A stretch of DNA of 64,000 bases from Alphaproteobacteria bacterium HGW-Alphaproteobacteria-7 (lineage in GTDB: Bacteria; Pseudomonadota; Alphaproteobacteria; Sphingomonadales; Sphingomonadaceae). Shown piece after piece: positions 16,159 through 24,239 of this stretch. The notes under the pieces were generated by a model that saw only the letters and a program-made list of their open reading frames with translations, was not told the DNA's origin and made no database searches. Made by a program: the position numbers and the translations under genes. How positions within the stretch are numbered: the stretch's first letter is position 1; each line of letters begins with the position of its first letter. Where the stretch lies: positions 1 through 64,000 of the forward strand of contig PHEB01000005.1 in the NCBI GenBank assembly GCA_002842735.1, read 5' to 3'.

Positions 16159-17687
16159 ACGAGCTCTGCGTCGGGCACGATATCGACCCGCCAGCCAAGC
16201 CCCAACCGCCCGGCGAGCAGCTTTATATCCTTTTCGGTCGACTGGCCGCACAGCGCAGCGTGGCTGTGCGCCAGTTTCAAAACCAGTGCGGTGTCTTCTA
16301 CCACCAGCCGGCTGACTTCGAGCGAGCGGCGCGACTGCGCGCCCAGCCGCCGGGCGATCCGCAGCGCCAGACCCCAGCGCACCGCCTCTTCCAGCGCCTC
16401 CTCGCTTGCGAGCGCGCGCACCCGGGCGGGAAGATTTTGCTGGTTGCCATTGGCAGAAATCGCAGCGGCGAGCATCGCCCGCTCCATGCCATTGATCCCC
16501 ACCCAGCGTTTGTGCAGCGCCCAGTTGATGGCTTGAGGCTGGCGGATGTTCGGCTCAATCTGCATCGCGGCTAGCGCCAGCATGGTCGCTGCCAGCCGCA
16601 GCCGTTCGCTGCCATGTTCGCGCGCGGGCGCCGCGTCGAGCGTCCAGGCTGCCAGCCGAGTCGCCAGCGTCGGAGCCGATCCGCGCTGGCTGGCAAACAC
16701 CGCGATCCCGGCAAGCAGCGGGTCTTGCGCCTTGGTATGCGCTGGCAGGCGATTATAAATCAGCCCTTCGCGCAGGCCCCATGATGAAAACACCACTTTC
16801 GCGGGTGCCAGCCGCGCCAGCAATGCCTGCAACAGCACGGCGGCATCGGGCAGCTTTTCAGCGCGCATCGCCGAAATCCGATCGCGGCCTTTGATCACCT
16901 GACTTTCGGTCGAGGCCAGGCTCTTTGCAAGTTCGTTCGCGGCATCGGAGCCGAGTTCGAACCCGTGCGGATCGCTAAGTGGGTATCCGCGCGCTGCCAT
17001 CGCATAGACCGCCATCGCCCGCCACGTTCCGCCGACCAGATAGAGCGCGCCGTTCGCATCAGGCGCATTGCCCGATAGATCCCATCCGGCCTTTCGGATC
17101 GCCTTGTCGAGCGACTTGTCCATCTCTGCCCGTCCGCCCTTGCGGTGATCGGGCAGGCGCAGGGTGCCCAGCGGCAGCGTGCTGGCGCTGTCGGTCTGCC
17201 CGCCAGAAACGCGCACCAGTTCAAGGCTACCCCCGCCAAGATCCGCCACGATCCCGCGTGCTTGCGGGAACGCGCCGATCACCCCGTGGGCGCTCAGCAA
17301 GGCTTCCTGCTCGCCCGTGATGACGCGCGGTTGAAGGCCGATGGCCTGTAGCTGCGCGACGAATTCAGGGCCATTGGCCGCATCGCGCACCGCTGCGGTG
17401 GCCACCGTTTCAATATCGGTGATGCCAAGATCGGACAGCAACAATGCAAACCGCCTAAGCCCGCGCAGCGCCAGCGCCATCGCTTCGTCGGCCAGCCTGC
17501 CGGTGCTGGCGATGTCTCGTCCCAGCTTGGCGGTCACCTTTTCGTTGAGTAGCACGGTGGGCGCGCGCATCGTGCCGCCATAGACGACCAGACGCACGGT
17601 GTTCGATCCGATGTCGATGATCGCGCGTTCGGGCCTGCTTCCGGCAATCACGCCGCCCAGTTCACCCCGACGTTTTGGATAGGTCAC
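16155..17687 (-). CDS. ppx: Exopolyphosphatase / guanosine pentaphosphatase family protein
   Basis: 510-residue Ppx/GppA protein releasing phosphate from polyphosphate ends (or acting on pppGpp). The N-terminal sugar-kinase/actin-like fold reads AIIDIGSNTVRLVVYGG; the second phosphate loop is GIVADLGGGSLELVRV near residue 155; and TLPLGTLRL follows. The C-terminal half is an HD-like helical domain. The GTG start at 17687 overlaps the ppk stop as TAGTG, so the pair is translationally coupled. It works opposite to Ppk1 in cytoplasmic polyphosphate turnover. Confidence 0.93.
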   Translation of the reverse strand: MTYPKRRGELGGVIAGSRPERAIIDIGSNTVRLVVYGGTMRAPTVLLNEKVTAKLGRDIASTGRLADEAMALALRGLRRFALLLSDLGITDIETVATAAVRDAANGPEFVAQLQAIGLQPRVITGEQEALLSAHGVIGAFPQARGIVADLGGGSLELVRVSGGQTDSASTLPLGTLRLPDHRKGGRAEMDKSLDKAIRKAGWDLSGNAPDANGALYLVGGTWRAMAVYAMAARGYPLSDPHGFELGSDAANELAKSLASTESQVIKGRDRISAMRAEKLPDAAVLLQALLARLAPAKVVFSSWGLREGLIYNRLPAHTKAQDPLLAGIAVFASQRGSAPTLATRLAAWTLDAAPAREHGSERLRLAATMLALAAMQIEPNIRQPQAINWALHKRWVGINGMERAMLAAAISANGNQQNLPARVRALASEEALEEAVRWGLALRIARRLGAQSRRSLEVSRLVVEDTALVLKLAHSHAALCGQSTEKDIKLLAGRLGLGWRVDIVPDAELV

Positions 17688-19891
17688 TAGGCCGCCCCCC
17701 GGCGCATGGTCAGCTTGGGCACCGCGCCCGCTTCAAGCGCCCCGCCGCGCCCCGATAGCGACGGGTTGGTCATGAAATAGCGGTGGCAGTTAAACGGCTT
17801 CACCCCATCTTCCTTGGCTGCCGTGACCCGCGAATAGTTGCCATCGGGATGCAACCACCAGCTTTGTTCGGTATCAAGCATATTGGCCAGCAGCACCTGT
17901 TGCAGCACCTGATCATGCACGGTGCGGTTGAGGATCGGGATCAGCGCTTCAACCCGGCGATCCAGATTGCGGCTCATCATGTCCGCCGAAGAGATGAACA
18001 CCGCCGCCTGCGCGCTCGGCAGGGCGTGCCCATTGGCAAAGGCATAGATGCGGCTGTGTTCAAGGAAGCGGCCGATGATCGATTTGACCCGAATATTTTC
18101 CGAAAGGCCCGCCACCCCGGGGCGCAAACAACAGATGCCGCGCGTAATCAGTTCCACCTGCACCCCGGCGTTGCTGGCGGCATAGAGCCGGTCGATCACG
18201 CCTTCATCGGTCAGCTGGTTGCACTTGAACCAGATCGCCGCTGGCTTGCCTGCCTGCGCATGGGCGATCTCGATATCGATCCGGCGATAGATTTCGGCGC
18301 GCAGATCGATCGGCGCGATGTGGATGCGCTCAAGCGCATGGGGTTCGACATAGCCAGTGACGAAATTGAACATCTTGGCCGCATCGCGCCCCAGTTTGGG
18401 GTCGGCGGTGAAGAAGCTCAGATCGGTGTAAACCTTGGCGGTGACAGGGTGATAATTGCCGGTGCCAAAATGGCAGTAAGTGCGGAAACTTTCGCCCTCG
18501 CGGCGCACTACCATCGCCACCTTGGCATGGGTTTTCCAGTCGGTGAAACCGTAGATCACCTGCACCCCGGCGCGTTCAAGCTTGCTCGCCCATTTGAGGT
18601 TCTGCTCTTCGTCAAACCGGGCTTTCAATTCGACCACGGCCGTGACCGATTTGCCCGCCTCTGCCGCTTCGATCAGGGCATTGATTACCGCGCTTTGTGA
18701 TCCCGCGCGGTAGAGCGTCTGCTTGATCGCCACGACATCGGGATCGGCGGCGGCCTGCCGGATGAAATCAACCACCACCTCGAAACTTTCGTAGGGGTGG
18801 TGGATGATGATGTCCTTTTCGCGGATCGCGGAAAAGGCATCGCCGTCATGTTCGCGGATGCGTTCGGGAAAGCGCGGCGAATAGGCGTCAAACTTCAGAT
18901 CAGGCCGGTCTTCGCGGACGATTTCGGCCAGCCCGTCAATCCCGATCATCCCATCGGTCTTGATCACCGCGGCTTCATTGATACCCAATTGTTCAAGCAG
19001 CAGCGCCTCGGCGGCAGGATCGAAATCCTCCTCCAGTTCCAACTGGATCACCTGCCCGCGGCGGCGGCGCTGGATTGCGCTGCGGAAGGTGCGCACCAGG
19101 TCTTCGGCCTCTTCCTCGATTTCGATATCGCTGTCGCGCAGCACGCGGAACAACCCGTCGCCTTCGATCGTGAAGCCGGGGAACAGCGCGGCGGCATAGC
19201 GCTGGATCAGCCGGGCGATCGAAATATACAGCACCCCGCTTTCGCCCGTCACCCTATTCGGCACCCGCACAAACCGCGGCAGGGCGCTGGGGATCAGCAC
19301 CATTTCGATCAATTGTTCGTTTGTCTCGTCGCGGGTCAGCGTGAACAGCAGGCCCATGCCTTCGTTCTGGACGAAGGGAAAAGGATGCGCCGGGTCGAGC
19401 GCCTGCGGGGTGATGATCGGCAGGATTTCTTCAAGGAAGAACGCTTTCAGCCACTTGTAGGCGGCAGGGCTGATGCGCTGTTCATCGGCAATGTGGATAT
19501 CGGCCCCGGCCAGTCCATCGCGCACCGAACGCCAGATCGCTTGCTGGCGCTGCGACAATTCAGCAAGCTTTTGCCGGATCGCGGCGAGTTGCTGCGAAGG
19601 GCTGCGCCCATCGAGCGACGGTGTTTCCAGCCCGCGCTGCACCTGCCCGACCAGACCCGCCACGCGGATCATCATGAATTCATCAAGATTGCTGCCCGAA
19701 ATCGACAGGAACCGCAGGCGTTCCAGCAGCGGATATTGTTCGTTGCAGGCCTCTGCCAGCACGCGCTGATTGAATTGCAGCCACGATAGCTCGCGGTTGA
19801 AATAGGGCGATTCGTCAGGGCCAAGTTCAGCCATCTGCACAGCGCCTGCGCTGACGGAAACATCCTCAGTGGCAATCGGTGACGTGCTCAT
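17687..19891 (-). CDS. ppk: Polyphosphate kinase 1
   Basis: 734-residue membrane-associated enzyme that reversibly polymerises the gamma-phosphate of ATP into polyphosphate. Family landmarks: YFNRELSWLQFNQRVLAEA (N domain, ~residue 30), IIHHPYESFEVVVDFI, AIKQTLYRAGSQSAVI, the first catalytic His region CHFGTGNYHPVTAKVYTDLS, and the second near EHSRIYAFANG. Start ATG at 19891. It is upstream of ppx and downstream of the virB operon on the same strand. The 159-bp upstream gap contains TGTCA-type half-sites (see 19985-20009), making phosphate control conceivable but unproven. Confidence 0.95.
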   Translation of the reverse strand: MSTSPIATEDVSVSAGAVQMAELGPDESPYFNRELSWLQFNQRVLAEACNEQYPLLERLRFLSISGSNLDEFMMIRVAGLVGQVQRGLETPSLDGRSPSQQLAAIRQKLAELSQRQQAIWRSVRDGLAGADIHIADEQRISPAAYKWLKAFFLEEILPIITPQALDPAHPFPFVQNEGMGLLFTLTRDETNEQLIEMVLIPSALPRFVRVPNRVTGESGVLYISIARLIQRYAAALFPGFTIEGDGLFRVLRDSDIEIEEEAEDLVRTFRSAIQRRRRGQVIQLELEEDFDPAAEALLLEQLGINEAAVIKTDGMIGIDGLAEIVREDRPDLKFDAYSPRFPERIREHDGDAFSAIREKDIIIHHPYESFEVVVDFIRQAAADPDVVAIKQTLYRAGSQSAVINALIEAAEAGKSVTAVVELKARFDEEQNLKWASKLERAGVQVIYGFTDWKTHAKVAMVVRREGESFRTYCHFGTGNYHPVTAKVYTDLSFFTADPKLGRDAAKMFNFVTGYVEPHALERIHIAPIDLRAEIYRRIDIEIAHAQAGKPAAIWFKCNQLTDEGVIDRLYAASNAGVQVELITRGICCLRPGVAGLSENIRVKSIIGRFLEHSRIYAFANGHALPSAQAAVFISSADMMSRNLDRRVEALIPILNRTVHDQVLQQVLLANMLDTEQSWWLHPDGNYSRVTAAKEDGVKPFNCHRYFMTNPSLSGRGGALEAGAVPKLTMRRGAA

Positions 19892-19984
19892 CGCTTCCCT
19901 GTTCTGCCTCGCGCCGGTTGATCGATCACGACACTCGCAACCCCATGTTCGCTAGGCTGCAAGGTGTAAATCAGGAAGATGTGC

Positions 19985-20009
19985 TTGTCACACCAATGTC
20001 AATTTGACA
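19985..20009. promoter_or_regulatory. TGTCA-rich element upstream of ppk
   Basis: TTGTCAC-ACCA-ATGTCAA on the plus strand has PHO-box spacing but points away from ppk. The same region contains the perfect inverted repeat TGTCAA-T-TTGACA (19997-20009). On the ppk strand only one good PHO half-site (CTGTCAA) is seen. Some regulator probably binds here; PhoB is only one possibility. Confidence 0.35.
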
Positions 20010-20050
20010 GCTTGCGCTGACGGGCCACCTCTGGCGGCGCAGACCGGACA

Positions 20051-21064
20051 TCATACCAGATCCCGGCTATCGGCAATCTGCGTGATCCCGCGTTTGCCAT
20101 TGGCATCGCGGCCCAGTTGCACGATCACGTCGATCACGCTGGCGGCATAGGCGATGGTGTCTGACCGCGTCAGGCCAATCCCGGTCTGCATCACCATCAG
20201 CGACAATTGTTCGAGCGCGCCGCGCAAGCTATTGGCGTGAATGGTCGAAAAACTCCCCGGATGCCCGGTGTTGATCGCGCGCAGGAAACTGACACTTTCC
20301 GCGCCGCGCAATTCGCCCAGAACGATCCGGTCGGGCCGCAGTCGCAAGGCGGCTTGCAGCAATTCATTGGCGGTGACTTTGGCCTCGCCCAGTTCCCCCT
20401 TGATCGCGACCAGGCCGACCGCGTTTTCTCCCGGAAACTTCAACTCGGGCGTGTCTTCCACCATCACCACCCGTTCAGCGCGCGGGATTTCGCCGAGCAT
20501 CGCGTTGAGAAAGGTGGTCTTGCCGGTGCTGGTGCCGCCCGAAATCAAAATCGTGCGCCGCGCGCCGATCGCTGCGCGCAGAAAAGCAATCGGCTGCGCC
20601 TGCGGGTCGGGCAGGTCGACATGGCCCTCGCCCACCAGCGGGCCGGTATCATAAGCATCAAGCGGCAGGTCGAGCCGCCGGTGGCGGCGGATTGCCATCA
20701 CCCAATGCTTGCGGCTGGCAGGCGGGCCGCAGAACTGCACCCGCGCGCCATCTGGCAAGGTGGCACCCAGCAGCGGGTGTTCGCGGTTGATCCCTTGGTG
20801 CGAAACGCGCGCGACCTGTTCGGCGAGGCGCTGCACCAGCCGGTCATCAATCTCAGGCGTATCAATCCGCTGCATCCCCGGATTCGACGCATCCTCAATC
20901 CACACTTCGCCGGGGCGGTTGACCATGATTTCGGTCACGGTGTCACGATCAAGCCAGCGGCGGAACGGCGCGAGATAGGCGTCAAGATAGACGCTGCGTT
21001 CGGCGCTCAGCGCGGCGCTGTCAGGCTCCTCACCCATGCCCAGCCGGTGAATATCCGCGCTCAC
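20051..21064 (-). CDS. virB11: VirB11-type secretion ATPase
   Basis: About 337-residue hexameric ATPase powering type IV secretion. The N domain contains DRDTVTEIMVNRPGEVWIED; the C domain has Walker A (ISGGTSTGKTTFLN), the Asp box VVMVEDTPELKFPG, Walker B region RPDRIVLGELRGAES and the His-box GHPGSFSTIHANS. The GTG at 21064, 4 bp after the virB10 stop, is taken as start; an ATG at 21037 is possible. Last gene of the virB operon; no terminator is obvious before the ppk promoter region. Length and motifs are intact. Confidence 0.9.
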   Translation of the reverse strand: MSADIHRLGMGEEPDSAALSAERSVYLDAYLAPFRRWLDRDTVTEIMVNRPGEVWIEDASNPGMQRIDTPEIDDRLVQRLAEQVARVSHQGINREHPLLGATLPDGARVQFCGPPASRKHWVMAIRRHRRLDLPLDAYDTGPLVGEGHVDLPDPQAQPIAFLRAAIGARRTILISGGTSTGKTTFLNAMLGEIPRAERVVMVEDTPELKFPGENAVGLVAIKGELGEAKVTANELLQAALRLRPDRIVLGELRGAESVSFLRAINTGHPGSFSTIHANSLRGALEQLSLMVMQTGIGLTRSDTIAYAASVIDVIVQLGRDANGKRGITQIADSRDLV

Positions 21065-21068
21065 GGGG

Positions 21069-22202
21069 TCAGTTACCGACGGTGCTGAAATCGAGATCGC
21101 GCGCGGTGAACACCCGGATCGGTTCGCCCATGCGCACGCGGATGGTGGGGCTGATTTCGCCGTTGGCCTGCACCGCCGAACTCGCCGCTCCTTGCGCGCC
21201 GCCCGCAACGATCACGCCGCCGACGCCGCCGGTTGCAACCGCGCCCAGCCCGCCGATCACCGAAAGGAGCAGGCCCGATCCGAAGCGTTTGAAGAAGTGG
21301 CTGTTGACGTCACCTTCGAGGCCCGTCGTCCCGTCAAACCCGATCGCGGGTGATGCAAGGTTGACCGATGCGCCATCCGGCCGGATCAGCCGCGTCCAGA
21401 TCACATAGGCGCGCCGCTGACCCTGCTGCACGCCCGCCTGATACTGCCCGATCAGCCGCGACGAACGCGGGACGAGAATGCGCTTGCCATCAAAACTGCG
21501 CACATCCTGGCTCACCACCGCGCGGACAAAGCCCGGAACATCGGTGTTGATCGCGGTTTCAAGGATCGCGGGGATCAGAGTGCCTTCGGTCACCGTGGTC
21601 GAAGGATTGGTCATCGGCCGCGCCTGTGCAGGCGCGCCGCCCACCCCGCCGATACGGCTGGCAAAGGCGGCCGCACCGCCGGTGCCTGCCACATCACCCG
21701 CCGCGCTGCCTGCCGGTGCGCCCAACGGAGCCTCGGCAAGGCGCGAGGCGCTGGCGGCGCGGCTGGCATCGAACACCAATTGCGGGCTGGCATAGGGATT
21801 GATCGCCGCGCCCGGCATCATCGCGGGATTATTGGCCAGCACGGGCGCAGGCGCGGGATCGGGCTGCGGTTGGGCTGGTTGCAACGCAGGATCGGCCACG
21901 GGCTGCACCGTCGCAGGCGCAGCGGCCTGCGCCGGCGCGACGGCGGGATTGCCGATCCCCTGCGGTTCGGGCGTGCGTGCCGAATTCATCGCCCAGAACG
22001 TGGTCGCGCCCAGCAGCGCCACCAAAGCTACCCCAACCGCTAGCCCAAGGCTGTCACCTTTCGCCTTGCGGTCGGTAACAGCCGGAAACGCCGCGCGGCT
22101 GGCGAGATCGATGATTTCCGCCGATTCGCGTTCGCGCGGATCAACCGCTTCGCTACCTGCTCCATCGCCCTTTTTTGGCGGTAAACGCATGGCCAGACGC
22201 AT
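21069..22202 (-). CDS. virB10: VirB10-like (TrbI family) core-complex protein
   Basis: 377-residue bitopic protein spanning both membranes in type IV secretion cores. After a ~60-residue cytoplasmic tail there is one transmembrane helix (LGLAVGVALVALLGATTFWA), a Pro/Ala-rich periplasmic linker (~90-145) and a C-terminal TrbI beta-barrel domain: TEGTLIPAILETAINTDVPG, RSFDGKRILVPRSSRLIGQY, and the antenna/pore region GGLGAVATGGVGGVIVAGGA. The ATG at 22202 has AAGGAG upstream. It follows virB9 with a 40-bp gap; no virB7-like lipoprotein fits there. Confidence 0.9.
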   Translation of the reverse strand: MRLAMRLPPKKGDGAGSEAVDPRERESAEIIDLASRAAFPAVTDRKAKGDSLGLAVGVALVALLGATTFWAMNSARTPEPQGIGNPAVAPAQAAAPATVQPVADPALQPAQPQPDPAPAPVLANNPAMMPGAAINPYASPQLVFDASRAASASRLAEAPLGAPAGSAAGDVAGTGGAAAFASRIGGVGGAPAQARPMTNPSTTVTEGTLIPAILETAINTDVPGFVRAVVSQDVRSFDGKRILVPRSSRLIGQYQAGVQQGQRRAYVIWTRLIRPDGASVNLASPAIGFDGTTGLEGDVNSHFFKRFGSGLLLSVIGGLGAVATGGVGGVIVAGGAQGAASSAVQANGEISPTIRVRMGEPIRVFTARDLDFSTVGN

Positions 22203-22242
22203 TATTCGGTCTCCTTGGCGAAGTGAATGTGGTTCGAAATCA

Positions 22243-23043
22243 TCACGATCCCCGCTTGCCCGACAGCCCGGCGCTGCGCGCCGACGGAGCGGCAGAGCCG
22301 GTATTGGTGAGCGTGGCGGTATCTCGGCCCGAACGCAGGATGATCTGCGGCGGCACCCCGTCAACCACCACCGTATCCCCGCGCACGGTGAAGTTGACCG
22401 GGCCTTCATCGCCGTCGTCATTGGTCACGAGAATGGCCGGGATCGCGGTGCCCGTGGGCCAGCTCAGGAACACTGCATCGCCATCGTCAAAGGCGCGGCT
22501 GGGCAGCAGTTCAACCGCGCCCGCGCTGGCCCATGCGAAGTTCAGACTAGCCGGATCGGACACCGCATAGGGATCATTGGCAGCCGCCAGTTCCAGCGGG
22601 TTGGCCGCCGCGCGCAAGGCTTCCACCTCCGCCTCAGCCGCCATTGCAAGCCGCGCTTCTTCCTCGGCTTTTTCCAGCTCGGGGTAGCGGAATTGCAGCA
22701 CGTAAAGCGGGGCATTGCGCGGGGATGCGACCAGATCGAACAGGTAGGTGCGCCGGTCTGTCACCACCGTCATATTGGTGCGGGCAGCGGGTTCGAGCGG
22801 TTTGACGAACAGGATCGTCTGCGCCTTGTTGGGCTGCACCTGCCACGCCGCACTGTCCCCGATGGCGACGTTTTCGATCACTTCATCGGGGGCGAATTTG
22901 ATGGTGGTCTGCACCTTCACCTTGCCATCGATCCGCACCACGGCGGCCTCATCATAGACCAGCGTTTGCAGGCGGGCATCCTGCGCCGCAACAGGCGCGG
23001 TCAGCGCGAAGGCGAGCGCGGGGAGAATCACGGCGCGGATCAT
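22243..23043 (-). CDS. virB9: VirB9-like (TrbG/CagX family) outer-membrane core protein
   Basis: 266-residue periplasmic protein with a signal peptide (cleavage after ALTAPVAAQD), an N-terminal domain containing YDEAAVVRIDGKVKVQTTI and DRRTYLFDLVAS, a central coiled segment rich in Glu/Ala, and a C-terminal domain with LSWPTGTAIPAILVTNDDGDE and GVPPQIILRSG that would contact VirB7/VirB10. Its ATG at 23043 overlaps the virB6 stop. In classical operons virB8 sits between virB6 and virB9; here there is no room for it. Confidence 0.88.
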   Translation of the reverse strand: MIRAVILPALAFALTAPVAAQDARLQTLVYDEAAVVRIDGKVKVQTTIKFAPDEVIENVAIGDSAAWQVQPNKAQTILFVKPLEPAARTNMTVVTDRRTYLFDLVASPRNAPLYVLQFRYPELEKAEEEARLAMAAEAEVEALRAAANPLELAAANDPYAVSDPASLNFAWASAGAVELLPSRAFDDGDAVFLSWPTGTAIPAILVTNDDGDEGPVNFTVRGDTVVVDGVPPQIILRSGRDTATLTNTGSAAPSARSAGLSGKRGS

Positions 23044-24239
23044 TGGTAGGTCTCCGGTGGGGTGGTCATGGCGGGCTTGGCCCCGCCTTTGGTATTGCTG
23101 GCCGAACGGAAGCGGTTGCCGATGCCGCGGGTGCGCGAAGTGGCGGGGTTCAGGGGCACCACCTGTCCGCCACCAGACGTGGCAAAGACGTGTGTTTCAC
23201 GTGAAACATTGCCCGCAGACCCGGTGTCATTGGCGGCAAGCGCGGGCGAAGGGGTGCCTAGGTCGACCCTGCGCGGGGCAAGGACGGGATTGCCAGACGC
23301 GATATTCGTGCTGCGCGGCGTGGTCGCGGCGATCACCGATGCGGGCGCGGCGCGCGGGGCATCATTGCTGCGGCCAGGTTGCTTGTCCGGCACCAGCCCG
23401 AACACCTGCCAGCCCGAAACCATCGTGCCCGCCACCTTCAACGCCATGCACATCAACGCCATGTGCACCGCGCCGACCAGAAAGAACGCCATCGCCGCCT
23501 GCTGATCGATCTGCCCCGGCACCGCCACCAGCGCAGCGAGGATCGGCACCGCGAGTTCCAGCATGATCGACCCGCCCAGCACCGCGAACAGCGGCGCCAG
23601 CGCCATCATCGTCAGCCCCTTGAGCCAGCCGGTAAACAGCCCGCGCGTGCCTTCGAACAAGGCCAGCACCACGAAAATCGGCCCCACCGCGAGCAGCAGC
23701 GCCAGCGCAATCCGCGCCGCCACCAGCAGGCCCACCGTGCCAAGCAGCAGCAGCATCGCGCCAAACCACATCATGCCCGGCGGCGAGAAGGCGTTGATAT
23801 CCTTGGTATCTCCGCTCGCCTGCTGGATCGCGAGGAACACCACGTCGAGTTTCTGCGCGAACACCGCCGTGGCGCTTTCACCGCGCACGCCAGTCAGTAT
23901 GCCCGCGATTTGATCCGGCCCGCCGATGAAGATGTTGTAGAAAATCGTCGAAAACGCCACGAAACTGGTGGCAAAACCCATCACCAGCCCCAGCGTGATC
24001 ACCTTGGGCAGCAGCGCGCGCACGCCAAGGTTGGATCGCCCCAGCATCAGCGAAATCGCAAAGAAGCTGACATAGAGCACCAGCATCAGCGTCAACGCGA
24101 AGGTCAGCTGGCCTTCGGTGCCGAACAGCCGGTTGAACGCCTGTTCGGATACCCCGCTGGCGATGCAGTCCACCGCTGATAGCGCGGCGGCCACCCCGGT
24201 ACCCATTGACTGGGCGGCCAGATCGCACGCGGTGGTCAT
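23040..24239 (-). CDS. virB6: VirB6-like (TrbL/VirB6 family) inner-membrane channel protein
   Basis: 399-residue polytopic protein. A short N-terminal periplasmic part is followed by several hydrophobic segments: GQLTFALTLMLVLYVSFFAIS, LPKVITLGLVMGFATSFVAF, GMMWFGAMLLLLGTVGLL and others. The conserved family Trp (GTRGLFTGWLKGL) is near residue 215. From ~300 the C terminus is a polar, low-complexity tail with no membrane segments. The ATG at 24239 overlaps the virB4 stop (ATGA). The tail codes for a perfect parS site (23193-23208), read as VSRET. Confidence 0.82.
   Translation of the reverse strand: MTTACDLAAQSMGTGVAAALSAVDCIASGVSEQAFNRLFGTEGQLTFALTLMLVLYVSFFAISLMLGRSNLGVRALLPKVITLGLVMGFATSFVAFSTIFYNIFIGGPDQIAGILTGVRGESATAVFAQKLDVVFLAIQQASGDTKDINAFSPPGMMWFGAMLLLLGTVGLLVAARIALALLLAVGPIFVVLALFEGTRGLFTGWLKGLTMMALAPLFAVLGGSIMLELAVPILAALVAVPGQIDQQAAMAFFLVGAVHMALMCMALKVAGTMVSGWQVFGLVPDKQPGRSNDAPRAAPASVIAATTPRSTNIASGNPVLAPRRVDLGTPSPALAANDTGSAGNVSRETHVFATSGGGQVVPLNPATSRTRGIGNRFRSASNTKGGAKPAMTTPPETYQ
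23193..23208. other. parS: parS site (ParB binding site), copy 2, inside virB6
   Basis: TGTTTCACGTGAAACA is identical to the copy at 153-168 and to the bacterial parS consensus. It lies within the disordered C-terminal tail region of virB6, where the extra residues would be tolerated. ParB spreading from this site could affect transcription of the virB operon. Confidence 0.9.

Noticed and set aside
19985-20002. A PHO box controlling ppk
   Set aside because: The best 7-4-7 match points away from ppk, and the ppk strand has only one good half-site; recorded as an unspecified element instead.
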